From: JBEKTY01 sp049515555
Lineage (GTDB): Bacteria; Planctomycetota; Planctomycetia; Pirellulales; Thermoguttaceae
DNA length: 64,000 nucleotides
Reading direction: 5' to 3'
NCBI GenBank assembly: GCA_049515555.1
Contig: JBEKTY010000040.1
Coordinates: 1 to 64,000, forward strand
Position 1 is the first letter of the stretch. The number at the start of each line of letters is the position of its first letter. Position numbers and translations under genes: made by a program. This document shows, in pieces, positions 1 through 7,368 of this stretch. The notes under the pieces were generated by a model. It was not told the origin of the DNA, did not search any database, and saw only the letters and a program-made list of their open reading frames with translations.

Positions 1-119
1 TGCTCCTTGTCCAGCGTCTTGCGGTTGCCCATCCAGGTGAACGAGACCCGGGTGGCAGCCCATTCCAGGGCAAGGTGTTGTGCTGCTTCGCTGCGTTCCA
101 GCGAAACGCTTTCGCCCAT
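1..119 (-). CDS. Partial small-module protein, C-terminus off window
   Basis: An ATG at 117-119 follows a good ribosome-binding site (GGAGGT, about 6 bases upstream), and 39 codons run to the window edge without a stop. The visible N-terminus includes the segment RVSFTWMGNRKTLDKEQ. This faintly recalls the start of DUF3150-type plasmid proteins, which also sit beside AAA+ ATPase genes, but that is only a weak resemblance. It lies 36 bases downstream of the Ycf46-like gene and is probably in the same operon. Confidence 0.6.
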   Translation of the reverse strand, partial: MGESVSLERSEAAQHLALEWAATRVSFTWMGNRKTLDKE

Positions 120-155
120 AACGTGACCTCCGGCTAGGGTTTTGGATGAAGGGGG

Positions 156-1601
156 TTAGTTCTGGCTGGGGTCGCCCGTTACGGCCCGCTTGATGGCCCG
201 GCGCTCTGCCGCCGGCCGCTGGGCCGACAGGGTGAACGTGCCGCCCCGGCAGGCGTCCAGGTACTTGCCGGCCGCCTGCTGCCGCATGGCTTCGTTCTCC
301 GCCGCCCCGCTGACGGCAACGGGGATGACGTACCGGGCCGCTTCCACAATCGGGATGCCCTGCAAGGCGGCCTCCTCGCAGCACTGGCGAATCTCCGCAC
401 CGGTCCAGCGGTCGTCGTCGGGCTTGGGCTGCCCGCCGTCCAGGCCGTACAGCGCCAGGTACAAGGGCCAAATCTTCGCCCGTTGCTCCTGGTCGGGGTA
501 GTCGAAGAACCAGGTCGAGTTGAACCGCCCGGCACGGGTGAACGCGCTGGGCAGTTTCGACAGGTCGTTGCTGGTGCCGATGGTGTAAACCGGCGTGCGG
601 TGGTCGGCCAGCCAGGTCAAGAGCGTGCCGAACAACCGGGTGGTAACGCCGCTCAGGTCGGAGCCCTGCCCGGCCAGGGCCTTTTCCACTTCGTCGATAA
701 ACAGCACGCAGGGGGCCATGGCGTCCGCGATTCGCAATGCGCTGCGGATGGCCTGCTCGGTCTGCCCCACCAGCGAGCCCATCAGCGAGCCTACGTCCAG
801 CGTCAGGCAGGGCCGGCCGGTTTCGTTGCCAAGGGCCCGGGCAAAGCAAGACTTCCCGCTGCCCGGCACGCCCACCAACATTACTCCCTTCGGAACCACC
901 GGCCGGCCCGGTTCCAGGGCACGCCGGCAGTAGGTCTTCAGGGCATCCAGCCCGCCCAGGTCGGCGAACCGCTCGCCGCCGCGATGGAGTTGCAAGAGGC
1001 CGGACTTCTTGAGCATCCCGCTCTTGAGTTCCCACACGGCGGCGGGGTCCAGCTTGCGGTTGCGGACGATTGCCAGCGAGAATGCGCCTTCCGCCTCATA
1101 GCGGGTCAAGCCCGCCGCCGCGTCCAGCAAGCGGGCTTGCTCGCCCGCATCCTCGGGATACTCGCCCGGCTCCGTGCCGATCTGCCGGCCGATCTTCTCC
1201 AGGTCGGCCCGCGTGGGCAACTCGTGCTCGACCACGACCAGCACCTTCTCCAGTTCCACCGGAATCTTCACTTCCGCGGACAGGATCAGGATGAAGTTGC
1301 GGGCCGTCTTGCCGCGCTGGATCGCCCGATACACGGACTGCTTTACCACCGGATCGCCCAGATACGGGGTGAAGTTCGGCAGCACAAGCAACGTGGCCTT
1401 CTCGCTTTCCAGCGAAAGCAGGGCCCGCACCACGGCCACCGGCTCCAACTCGGGGTCGGGCTCCTTGACCACCACTTGCCACTCTTCCGCGGCGGCCAAG
1501 GCTTGGATCTCCCTGATCGCCTCGTCGGGCTCGTAGGTCTGCACCCACAGGCCCGTGAAGGCCGCGTCGATCAACTCGCGCAGCCGGTCGGAAAGCAACA
1601 T
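156..1601 (-). CDS. Ycf46-like AAA+ ATPase
   Basis: 481 residues. The N-terminal half (about 1-210) resembles the non-catalytic region of Ycf46-type proteins. Residues 220-400 are an AAA+ module with Walker A GVPGSGKS (244-251), Walker B FIDE (301-304), a sensor-1 Asn in GTSND and arginines in FTRAGRF (R356, R359). These proteins are cytoplasmic and of unsettled role; in cyanobacteria and plastids ycf46 has been linked to photosynthetic and carbon regulation. The start is fixed by GGAG 8 bases before ATG. It ends a minus-strand operon with a Ycf35/DUF1257 gene and a DUF2997 gene, partners that recur together elsewhere, so function in one complex is likely. Confidence 0.85.
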   Translation of the reverse strand: MLLSDRLRELIDAAFTGLWVQTYEPDEAIREIQALAAAEEWQVVVKEPDPELEPVAVVRALLSLESEKATLLVLPNFTPYLGDPVVKQSVYRAIQRGKTARNFILILSAEVKIPVELEKVLVVVEHELPTRADLEKIGRQIGTEPGEYPEDAGEQARLLDAAAGLTRYEAEGAFSLAIVRNRKLDPAAVWELKSGMLKKSGLLQLHRGGERFADLGGLDALKTYCRRALEPGRPVVPKGVMLVGVPGSGKSCFARALGNETGRPCLTLDVGSLMGSLVGQTEQAIRSALRIADAMAPCVLFIDEVEKALAGQGSDLSGVTTRLFGTLLTWLADHRTPVYTIGTSNDLSKLPSAFTRAGRFNSTWFFDYPDQEQRAKIWPLYLALYGLDGGQPKPDDDRWTGAEIRQCCEEAALQGIPIVEAARYVIPVAVSGAAENEAMRQQAAGKYLDACRGGTFTLSAQRPAAERRAIKRAVTGDPSQN

Positions 1602-1624
1602 CGGTCGCCTCCAGGGTTACGGGG

Positions 1625-1804
1625 TCAGTAAACGTCGTGCTCCAACTCGTCGCCGATCTTGCAGGCATCGGCATACACCTCGGCGTCCAGCTCATCGCCT
1701 TCGGTGCCGTTGTCGGAGTCCGCAATGAACGCTTCCAGGTCTTCCAGGTCGGATTTCACACGCTGGACCACGCCGCCGGACACATAGATCACGACTGTCG
1801 CCAT
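1625..1804 (-). CDS. Small acidic protein, unknown
   Basis: 59 residues, beginning MATVVIYVSGGVV and continuing into a strongly acidic second half rich in Asp and Glu, with one Cys. The start is chosen because AAGGTGA lies about 6 bases upstream and the longer in-frame extension has a composition unlike protein. It lies 23 bases before the Ycf46-like gene and 67 bases after the preceding gene in the same operon. No domain is recognised. The acidic charge and position suggest a small partner of the AAA+ protein, which is inference only. Confidence 0.7.
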   Translation of the reverse strand: MATVVIYVSGGVVQRVKSDLEDLEAFIADSDNGTEGDELDAEVYADACKIGDELEHDVY

Positions 1805-1871
1805 AGGTTCACCTTCGGGGTCAGTGATACCGAGCCTTGCCAGTTCTCTCACCTGGCAAGGGTCGGGGCCA

Positions 1872-2111
1872 CTACAGCCGGTTCGCTTCCAGCCACTCGC
1901 TTTCGGCCGCAAGCGCATCGGACCGCTTGGGGAACGGCCCGAGAATTGGGCCGCCGGAAAGCCCCAGGTCGGCAATCCACCGACCATCGGGCAGCGGCTC
2001 CACGTTGGAGGCGCGGGCAATCGTCAGACTGCCCAGCGCCGCTAGGTCAATCGCCTCCGTGTAGAGGCAGCGGGACTGGCCAGCAGGGGAAACGTTCAAC
2101 GAAAACTGCAT
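1872..2111 (-). CDS. Small protein, unknown
   Basis: 79 residues. The C-terminal half contains DGRWIADLG, a Gly-Pro rich turn and GPFPKRSDALAAE, a pattern that looks like a short beta hairpin followed by an amphipathic helix. The start is two bases after the DUF2997 stop codon, so translation is probably coupled. It is an intact operon member between the DUF2997 gene and the small acidic protein. I do not recognise a named family. Confidence 0.7.
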   Translation of the reverse strand: MQFSLNVSPAGQSRCLYTEAIDLAALGSLTIARASNVEPLPDGRWIADLGLSGGPILGPFPKRSDALAAESEWLEANRL

Positions 2112-2113
2112 CG

Positions 2114-2293
2114 CTACTGCCTCGCCTGCTGGTGCTCCGCGGTGAACTGCTCCGGGGTCGGCGTATCGCCGGCCACCAGACCCAGGGCCTTCTCCAGCCA
2201 CTTGCTGGCCGCCAGGCAGGCGCGACCCAAGAAACCCTTGGTTTCGATCTTGGGCGTCCCGTCCGGGGCTACCGTGAGGATGATCTGCTTCAC
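2114..2293 (-). CDS. DUF2997 family small protein
   Basis: 59 residues from a GTG start that is preceded by AAGGAG. The sequence begins VKQIILTVAPDGTPKIETKG and continues with a Cys and an ASKWLEKALG helix. That is the DUF2997 layout: a beta hairpin with a Glu-Thr-Lys-Gly turn, then a helix ending in LEKALG. DUF2997 genes commonly sit beside DUF1257 (Ycf35) and Ycf46-like AAA+ genes, exactly as here. Biochemical function is unknown. The GTG lies 3 bases after the DUF1257 stop. Confidence 0.8.
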   Translation of the reverse strand: MKQIILTVAPDGTPKIETKGFLGRACLAASKWLEKALGLVAGDTPTPEQFTAEHQQARQ

Positions 2294-2296
2294 GCT

Positions 2297-2659
2297 CTAC
2301 GCTCCTTGGTTGATGGTCAGACGGATCGAACCATCCGTCAGGGATTGCTCGCGCACGGTGTACCCGTGCTCGCGGGCCTCCAACTTGGCCCGCTCGACGG
2401 CGTAGGCTTGCTTGAAGGCGTCCAAATGCCTCTGCTCGCCCCAACGGCCGTTGTAGTTGTCGTAGTGGGCCTGTCCCGTTGCGGTGTCGATCACCACGGG
2501 ATAAACCCAGTCGGGCAGCTTGACGGCCAAGCCGGTAACGTCCGTGCCGAACACGTCATGCGTGCCCTGCTCCGGGGCCGGCAGTTTCAGCCGCGCGCAG
2601 GCCGCACGAATTGCAGCCGGATCGCGTAGCTCGCACTTGATCGTGACAAGATGGCTCAT
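2297..2659 (-). CDS. Ycf35/DUF1257 family protein
   Basis: 120 residues, close to the family's usual length. Diagnostic features are the N-terminus MSHLVTIKCELRD, a central WVYPVVIDTATGQAHYDNYNG segment and the C-terminal DGSIRLTIN. DUF1257 (Ycf35) is conserved in cyanobacteria, algal plastids and scattered bacteria, and its role is unknown. It is the first gene of the operon that ends with the Ycf46-like AAA+ gene. The start is chosen for the MSH N-terminus typical of the family and GAGGG 6 bases upstream. A twin A-rich box lies directly upstream at 2685-2720. Confidence 0.85.
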   Translation of the reverse strand: MSHLVTIKCELRDPAAIRAACARLKLPAPEQGTHDVFGTDVTGLAVKLPDWVYPVVIDTATGQAHYDNYNGRWGEQRHLDAFKQAYAVERAKLEAREHGYTVREQSLTDGSIRLTINQGA

Positions 2660-2684
2660 GGGAACCCTCGATGAAGAAACGGCC

Positions 2685-2720
2685 GCGAAAAATCGTCCCG
2701 TCACAATTGAAAAATTCGCC
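2685..2720 (-). promoter_or_regulatory. Twin GAAAAATCG-type boxes upstream of the DUF1257 operon
   Basis: Two copies of a GAAAAA(T)TCG motif start 22 bases apart (2687 and 2709), two helical turns. A second pair with near-identical spacing and flanks occurs at 4718-4753, upstream of the next minus-strand operon. The position just ahead of each operon suggests a shared operator or promoter element of the mobile element. Confidence 0.45.
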
Positions 2721-2763
2721 CTGCGGGGCGATGCCCATAGGCAGGCTGTGAAGAGAGGCTCAA

Positions 2764-2933
2764 CGCTACGCTGCGCCAACGAGCATTGGAGGCAAGGGCA
2801 CAAGGCCGGCTCACTGGTGAGGGCTGGCCGCAGCGTAGCGCAGAAACTCTCAGCGGCCGCCCCGGCCCTGGCGCGTGCGGAGCTAGCGGCACGCGCCAGC
2901 GCTCAGGCACCCCTGCCTTGTAGCCGGGGCGGC
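2764..2933. repeat. Nested inverted repeats between two operons
   Basis: Three perfect inverted repeats lie in this gene-free stretch. A 12-base pair (2764-2775 with 2829-2840) precedes an 11-base pair (2856-2866 with 2923-2933), which encloses a 10-base hairpin (2869-2878 with 2889-2898, ten-base loop). The structure sits between the stop of the 2953-3147 gene and the DUF1257 operon. It may be a bidirectional terminator or an origin-like cruciform. Confidence 0.6.
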
Positions 2934-2952
2934 TCGCTCGATGGCTCAGGGG

Positions 2953-3147
2953 TCAGGTTGGTAGGTCTGTCGGCTGCGGCTCGGGCCGCTGCTCGTCGAA
3001 CAGGTCCAGTTGCCCCGCCAAGCAATCCATGCCGTCCAAGAGCTTCCGCTGTTGCGTGCGCTCCGGCTCCGGCCCGCGCCAGGGCTTGTGGGGCAGGCCG
3101 GACTTTGCCAGCCATGCCGCCCGCATTTCGTCGAGGAACGTGCTCAT
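2953..3147 (-). CDS. Small protein, unknown
   Basis: 64 residues beginning MSTFLDEMRAAWLAKSG, an amphipathic helix, then a charged segment and a Pro-rich tail. The start is supported by GAGGAGG about 8 bases upstream, and its ATG overlaps the preceding stop codon as ATGA. It is the last gene of a five-gene operon (4565 to 2953) that contains a clamp-loader-like AAA+ gene. No family is recognised. Confidence 0.65.
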   Translation of the reverse strand: MSTFLDEMRAAWLAKSGLPHKPWRGPEPERTQQRKLLDGMDCLAGQLDLFDEQRPEPQPTDLPT

Positions 3148-3329
3148 GTGCCGGCCTCCTCGATTACCAGGATTTCCAGCCAGTCGCCGGCGGGAACCGA
3201 CTCGCGACTGGCGTACTGCCGCCAAGTGAAGGCTCCGCGCGCGGCCTCTTTCGTTGTGCCGCGACCGGCGGCCAGGCCCCAGACGATGATTCTCATGCAG
3301 CCACCATGCCCTTCGCGGACGGTAATCAT
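3144..3329 (-). CDS. Small protein, unknown
   Basis: 61 residues. The start at 3327-3329 has GGAGGAG about 7 bases upstream that overlaps the preceding gene's stop. A hydrophobic MRIIVWGLA segment follows a charged lead, then a basic middle and an acidic C-terminus, GDWLEILVIEEAG. An internal Met at the start of that hydrophobic segment is an alternative start. Operon member between two other small genes; no family recognised. Confidence 0.6.
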   Translation of the reverse strand: MITVREGHGGCMRIIVWGLAAGRGTTKEAARGAFTWRQYASRESVPAGDWLEILVIEEAGT

Positions 3330-3332
3330 CGG

Positions 3333-3638
3333 TCACTCCTCCCTTCCAAGGGCCTTGGCGATCGCGGCCGCACACATGCGAGCCGCCTCCGCCAAGTCGC
3401 CATGCTCCCACCGCTGGACGACCGCCTGGCACGCTCCCAGCAGATCGTTCACGGCGAGAATCTTCCGCGCGATGGGACCAGCGCCCTCCCAGTCGGCTTC
3501 GAGCCAAGTCCCCATTTCCCAGCCGTCTTGCATGATCCGGCAGACCACTCGCCCTTTACGGGGCAAGTCGCGGGGAAACAGGCGCTCCTCGATGAGTTCG
3601 TCGAACGGCAGTTGCGTGTGGTCGATCGCGCTGCTCAT
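3333..3638 (-). CDS. Hypothetical protein in AAA+ operon
   Basis: 101 residues, with an N-terminal LPFDELIEERLFPRDLPRKG segment followed by tryptophan-rich sequence and two helices ending AAAIAKALGRE. It begins with an ATG that overlaps the stop of the AAA+ gene by four bases, so it is translationally coupled to it. No domain is recognised. The composition suggests a small soluble globular protein. Confidence 0.65.
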   Translation of the reverse strand: MSSAIDHTQLPFDELIEERLFPRDLPRKGRVVCRIMQDGWEMGTWLEADWEGAGPIARKILAVNDLLGACQAVVQRWEHGDLAEAARMCAAAIAKALGREE

Positions 3639-4309
3639 GCGGCCACCATGCCCTTTCCGGACCGTTCCAGCGAGATGTACTTCTCCAGCCCGTCCAGCGC
3701 GCGGCGGGCTGAGAAGCGCTCGCCCTCCCAGCCAAGCGACTGGTAGCCGTAGGGCAGGTCCACACTGGGCCCTGTTTCCGCCGCCCACACGGTCGGCAAC
3801 CAGTCGTTCACGGCCTCCGCGAAGTCGGGGCCGCAGGAAAACGGAAACATCTTGAAGCGGTCCCGCAACGCTTGCTCCAGCCGGCTCGTGTCGTTGCTCG
3901 TGGCAATGACGATCAGGCGGTAGCGGCGCTGCGCGTCCTCCAGCGCTTCCTTCAACTCGTTCTGCACCGTGGGGTGCAGGCGTTCCAACTCCTCCACTCG
4001 CAAGACGTGGAACTTCCCCGCGCTGACGCAGTAGCGGAAAGGCGTCGTCGCGCGATCGAAGTAGCGGCGCATGGTTTCCACGTCGAAGCGCGTGCCGATC
4101 TCGGCGTATTCGCTGCCGCCGAACCAGCCGGTATCCGCCAGCATGTTGGCCAGGATCATCGCGGTCGCCGTCTTGCCGGTTCCACTTTGGCCCTCCAGGA
4201 TGAGGATGTTGGGGTACGGCTCGACGGCGAACTGTTGCAGCGCCCGCATCACCGGCTGGCCGATCACCGCGTCCAGCGTCTTGGGGCGCCAGCGTTCGTA
4301 GAGACGCAT
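3635..4309 (-). CDS. Clamp-loader-like AAA+ ATPase (RFC/DnaX type)
   Basis: 224 residues. It begins MRLYERWRPKTLDAVIGQP, the classic N-terminus of DnaX and RFC small-subunit clamp loaders. Walker A is GQSGTGKTA (about 42-50). A FHVLRVEELERLHPTVQNELKEALED stretch stands at the Walker B/switch region, with Val-Glu-Glu in place of the usual Asp-Glu. Sensor-1 is ATSNDTSRLEQALRDRF, with an arginine pair. It is much shorter than DnaX and lacks the C-terminal collar, so it probably acts as an element-encoded AAA+ switch. The start is supported by GGAGG 4 bases upstream. Confidence 0.75.
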   Translation of the reverse strand: MRLYERWRPKTLDAVIGQPVMRALQQFAVEPYPNILILEGQSGTGKTATAMILANMLADTGWFGGSEYAEIGTRFDVETMRRYFDRATTPFRYCVSAGKFHVLRVEELERLHPTVQNELKEALEDAQRRYRLIVIATSNDTSRLEQALRDRFKMFPFSCGPDFAEAVNDWLPTVWAAETGPSVDLPYGYQSLGWEGERFSARRALDGLEKYISLERSGKGMVAA

Positions 4310-4322
4310 AGTTCCTCCAGGG

Positions 4323-4565
4323 CTAAACAGTTGGGTCGTCAAAGTCCTCGAACGGGTTGCCCTCGCACATCACCGCCAGCGGTACGGGCGTAAAGGTCTC
4401 GTCCTCGTTGCGCTGCCTCGCGCAGACCAGGGCGACGGGCCTTTGGTCCGCGCGGCGTATCGCGCTGACAAGGCACAACTGGGCGTTGTCGGCCGCCAGA
4501 AGCAGCGTGTTGAAGTTGCGCCGATAGCCCGGAAGCAACGGTGGGGGTTTTCGCGCTCGTGGCAT
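4323..4565 (-). CDS. Small protein, DUF6117-like
   Basis: 80 residues with a basic Pro-rich N-terminus, then NFNTLLLAADNAQLCLVSA and, near the C-terminus, TFTPVPLAVMCEGNPFEDF. The order (NFxTLLxAA, a beta segment, then a FTP and GNPF motif) resembles my recollection of DUF6117 proteins of plasmids and islands, whose role is unknown. The start is chosen for GGAG 8 bases upstream. It is the first gene of the operon containing the clamp-loader-like AAA+ gene, 13 bases ahead of it. Confidence 0.65.
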   Translation of the reverse strand: MPRARKPPPLLPGYRRNFNTLLLAADNAQLCLVSAIRRADQRPVALVCARQRNEDETFTPVPLAVMCEGNPFEDFDDPTV

Positions 4566-4717
4566 AGGTCTCGCTCCGTTTGGGGTGACGGGGTTCAATC
4601 GCCCCCTGGCTCGTGCCCGGGCGCGACTCCGGGCTGCAAGGCACGGGCGCTTGACGCGAGCTTGTGGCCCACGGTCCGCAGGCTATCGGCCAGGGGTGCG
4701 ATTGAAACTCGTCGGGT

Positions 4718-4753
4718 CGAAAAAATCGCTCCGCCATAAGTGAAAAATCGCCC
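4718..4753 (-). promoter_or_regulatory. Second twin GAAAAATCG-type box
   Basis: CGAAAAAATCG (4718-4728) and GAAAAATCGCCC (4742-4753) repeat the arrangement seen at 2685-2720. It lies about 150 bases upstream of the first gene of the AAA+ operon. The matching spacing and flanks argue for a common regulator. Confidence 0.45.
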
Positions 4754-4800
4754 CTGCACCGCTATCAGACGCAAAGGCGATGGAGGGGCTAGCTCCGGGG

Positions 4801-5088
4801 CTAAAGTTGAGTCTCCGTTAGGCGCAAAGCGCCGCCCCGGAAGTAAAGCTCCAGGCGGTCCACACGGCTGTAGGTCCTCGTGGCAGGCAATGGGCCGTCC
4901 GGGGCGAACCAGGCGTAGAACGGCTGCCGCCGCTCCACCAACTCCAGGATGCCGAGGTCGGCTTGGGCTAGGCGTTGCTTCAGAGCTTTTTTCACGGCCT
5001 CGAAGCGCGTCGGGGCGGCCACGTGGAGCCAAGCAAGGGCGTCCAGTTGCGGGGCGCGGTCGGCGGTGAACTGGATTCGGTAAAGCAC
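4801..5088 (-). CDS. Hypothetical protein
   Basis: 95 residues from a GTG start with AGGAGGAG about 5 bases upstream. The protein begins VLYRIQFTADRAPQLDALAWLHV, suggesting alternating strand and helix. It has a lysine-rich helix (FEAVKKALKQRLAQAD) and ends in a charged segment, TYSRVDRLELYFRGG. No family is recognised. It appears monocistronic, with an inverted repeat behind its neighbour at 5203-5236. Confidence 0.6.
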   Translation of the reverse strand: MLYRIQFTADRAPQLDALAWLHVAAPTRFEAVKKALKQRLAQADLGILELVERRQPFYAWFAPDGPLPATRTYSRVDRLELYFRGGALRLTETQL

Positions 5089-5147
5089 TTGTCTCCTCCT
5101 ATGCGGTCCACGTCGAAGCCTGGGGCCACGCATTGCCCTGAAAAGGC

Positions 5148-5186
5148 GCGCCTCCAGGTCGCGCCTCCAGGTCGCGCCTCCAGGTC
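5148..5186. repeat. Three perfect 13-bp tandem repeats
   Basis: The unit gcgcctccaggtc occurs three times without a mismatch (5148-5160, 5161-5173, 5174-5186), immediately upstream of the 4801-5088 gene on the minus strand. It could be an operator array or simply slippage-generated. Confidence 0.8.
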
Positions 5187-5202
5187 GCGGTTAGGGCCAC
5201 TA

Positions 5203-5236
5203 AGCCTGCCCTCGCTGGCCAGGCGAGGAGAGGCTT
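5203..5236. terminator. Interrupted hairpin, possible terminator
   Basis: AAGCCT and CCCTCGC pair with GCGAGG and AGGCTT around a six-base loop. It lies 60 bases beyond the stop of the 5299-5625 gene. There is no T-run, so a terminator role is only possible. Confidence 0.35.
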
Positions 5237-5298
5237 GGAAACCCTGGGCGCGGGCACTCCCGGCTCCCGTAGTCCGGGCTACTTCCCGCGGGAAGGGA

Positions 5299-5625
5299 CT
5301 ATGCGCTTTCCGACCACACCAGGCAGGTTGTGCCGGCATGGATTACCTCGTACACCTGCCAGGCACGGTAATGGCTGGACGCCACTCGCGCTCCGGCGTA
5401 GGTGCGGCGCAACCTGGCGCCACCGCTCCGCAGGCTGCGCAGGAACCGCGCCAGCACCAGGCGCACGGCCGGCAGGTCGCCCCGCTCGGCCAGCGCAATC
5501 GTGGGCTTGGCCGCGGCCTTGAACCGCAGCCGAAAACGCAGCTTGCCCTCCGGCTCGGAAGGAAAACAGCGCAAGCAGCGCTCCGCCGGCAAGGGCCGGT
5601 GGCAGCGCACACAGTAGCACAACAT
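5299..5625 (-). CDS. Zinc-ribbon-like protein, unknown
   Basis: 108 residues. The N-terminus carries two CxxC pairs (CVRC at about 5-8, CLRC at about 17-20), a likely four-Cys zinc site. A basic segment (KLRFRLRFKAAAKP) and a helical region follow. The start is supported by GAGGAG 9 bases upstream. It may bind nucleic acid or protein through the zinc knuckle, which is inference. The gene stands alone between two small genes. Confidence 0.65.
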   Translation of the reverse strand: MLCYCVRCHRPLPAERCLRCFPSEPEGKLRFRLRFKAAAKPTIALAERGDLPAVRLVLARFLRSLRSGGARLRRTYAGARVASSHYRAWQVYEVIHAGTTCLVWSESA

Positions 5626-5719
5626 GGGGGACAGCTCCTCAGGGGGTAAAGGTCCGCTGATTGCCTACGAGGGGGCGCGTCGCCACACGCCCCGCCGTAG
5701 GGAACCACACGTTCCCGCA

Positions 5720-6130
5720 TCAGGCCGCCGCGCTGGCCGCCTTCTCGGCCTTCCGCCGCTTGTACTCGTCCTTCCGGCGCTTGGCCTCTTCCGGGTTTTC
5801 CAGGGTGAGCTTGGCCGTGCTGGACAAGGGAATCTTGTCCCACGCCTTGATGATCTCCGCGGCCACCTTGCCGATGGCCTCCCAGCCGGCCTTGTCGGTC
5901 GTGACGGAACGGCTGATTCCCTCCCCGCTCTTGCCCCAGCAGAAGTACACCGCGCCTTTCGCCGTGCGGGTGAACTTCGGGCGGTCCGACGCGCCTGCAG
6001 CGCGGTTCTTCTCCCACGCGGCAAGCGCCGCGCCCGCCTCCGCCGCGGTGATCTGGCCCGCGGCAAGGGCCTTCCCGATCGCGCCGCACGCGGCGGCGTG
6101 GTCGAGGTTCGTGTCGAGGGTAAACGCCAT
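5720..6130 (-). CDS. Hypothetical protein, basic C-terminus
   Basis: 136 residues with a clear GGAGGT 6 bases upstream. The N-terminal half is Ala-rich and helical. The centre has RPKFTRTAKGAVYFCWGKSG and AGWEAIGKVAAEII, possibly a small beta unit plus helix. The C-terminus is a highly charged helix (EEAKRRKDEYKRRKAEKAAS) that could bind nucleic acid or form a coiled coil. No family is recognised. Confidence 0.65.
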   Translation of the reverse strand: MAFTLDTNLDHAAACGAIGKALAAGQITAAEAGAALAAWEKNRAAGASDRPKFTRTAKGAVYFCWGKSGEGISRSVTTDKAGWEAIGKVAAEIIKAWDKIPLSSTAKLTLENPEEAKRRKDEYKRRKAEKAASAAA

Positions 6131-6347
6131 AGCTCTACCTCCAGGGGTTCGCGCCTACAGGTTGTGATTCCGCCCACGCACCGTTGCGTTAGGGCGGCCG
6201 GCCTGAAGCCCCGCAGGGCCGCGGGCGGGCCACGCTAAAGCCCGAATCGTGCCCGGAACCGCCGGGCGCGGTACGCCGCATACCAGCGGCGATTGGCGGG
6301 GTTGGCGGAATGTCTCCGCCGGCGCTTGCCATCGGGCATGGGAGCGA

Positions 6348-6614
6348 TTACTCCGCCTTGGGACCGGGGAGAACGCGGTAACGGTCCCGGCGGTACAAGC
6401 TCCGCATGATGGCCACGTAGGGGTCGCTCTTGGCCCGTTCCATCCGCATGCGCAACCCGTTCTCCCCGGGGTCATGCGCTTCGGGGTTGCCGAAGTAGGC
6501 GTTGACGGCCGCGCGATGATTGCCCGCCATCAGGCAAGCATCGACGGCGGATTCTGCGGCGCGAAGTTTCCCGGCAAGCGTTTTCGGCGTTTTCGGTTTG
6601 ACGGCGGCGGGCAT
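6348..6614 (-). CDS. Hypothetical protein
   Basis: 88 residues. The start MPAAVKPKTPKT is chosen because GGAG lies 9 bases upstream, and the longer in-frame extension has no such site. The protein is basic at both ends, with a central helical part containing NHRAAVNAYFGNPEAHD. No domain is recognised. It is the rightmost gene of the small-gene block, facing away from a 754-base gene-free region. Confidence 0.55.
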   Translation of the reverse strand: MPAAVKPKTPKTLAGKLRAAESAVDACLMAGNHRAAVNAYFGNPEAHDPGENGLRMRMERAKSDPYVAIMRSLYRRDRYRVLPGPKAE

Positions 6615-7368
6615 GGCAAAAGCTCCGGTTTCGGGGTTTCGTTTCGGGCCGTCGCATCGGCCCTTCCGATCTTTGCCGAAAACATTCACGCATGTTCACT
6701 ACTTTCGACCATCGCTAAGTCGTTGAAAACCAAGCACTTGCGAAACGGCGCCCGAAGAAAAACCGCTGAAAAAAGTCGTGTCGCAAGTCGTTGTGCCACA
6801 AGCACTTGCGAAAATCCTCGTGCGTGCTTGCGTGACGTTATCCGTTGCGACATAACGGGTTACGCCGCCTAAGCGATAGCCCAGCGCTTATGGCGAAAGC
6901 GGAGATACACCGATAGCGGTCATAGCCCGATAGCGCGGGCCAGTACCCCGTAGGACCGCATAGCGGTGCTACGAGGGGCGTTACGGCACAGAAACCGCAA
7001 GATGGCCGACTTTTCGACCCACCCGAAAGTATGGCAAAAGTCGAACCGTTCCCCCGTGCTTTCGGCCTTGCAAAATCGCGCCTTGCCGGCCAAGCCTGCG
7101 TAGACTGGCGGCCGCTAGGGAGCGGTGGTAGGGGCTTAGGTGGGCTAGCGCGGCCGAGCCCTGGCTAGCCCGCCGAGGCGAGGCTAGGGAGGCTATCTCC
7201 ATGGTGCCTACCGGGTAGGCCCCCCCTTACCTCCCCTACCGTCACGCTACTAGCGTCCTCCGGGCCGATTCACTTTTGGCGTGTAGTGCGCCATGCAATG
7301 TGCGGTAGTCGCCCTACAACCTCGCTTCCGAAAACAGTCGGCCCACTACCAGGAAATGTTAATGACGG
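6615..7368. other. Gene-free region with short direct and inverted repeats
   Basis: No convincing gene is present. A 15-base sequence, caagcacttgcgaaa, occurs twice (6731-6745 and 6799-6813), with an inverted relative (tcgcaagt) between them. Further on, a loose cgatagc/catagcgg motif recurs from about 6870 to 6970. The stretch separates the small-gene block from the DISARM locus and could hold the promoter of the former or a replication or transfer site. Confidence 0.5.

Noticed and set aside
1..7000. Left attachment site of the element
   Set aside because: I looked for a second copy of the tRNA-Leu 3' end and did not find one; the site is presumably outside the window.
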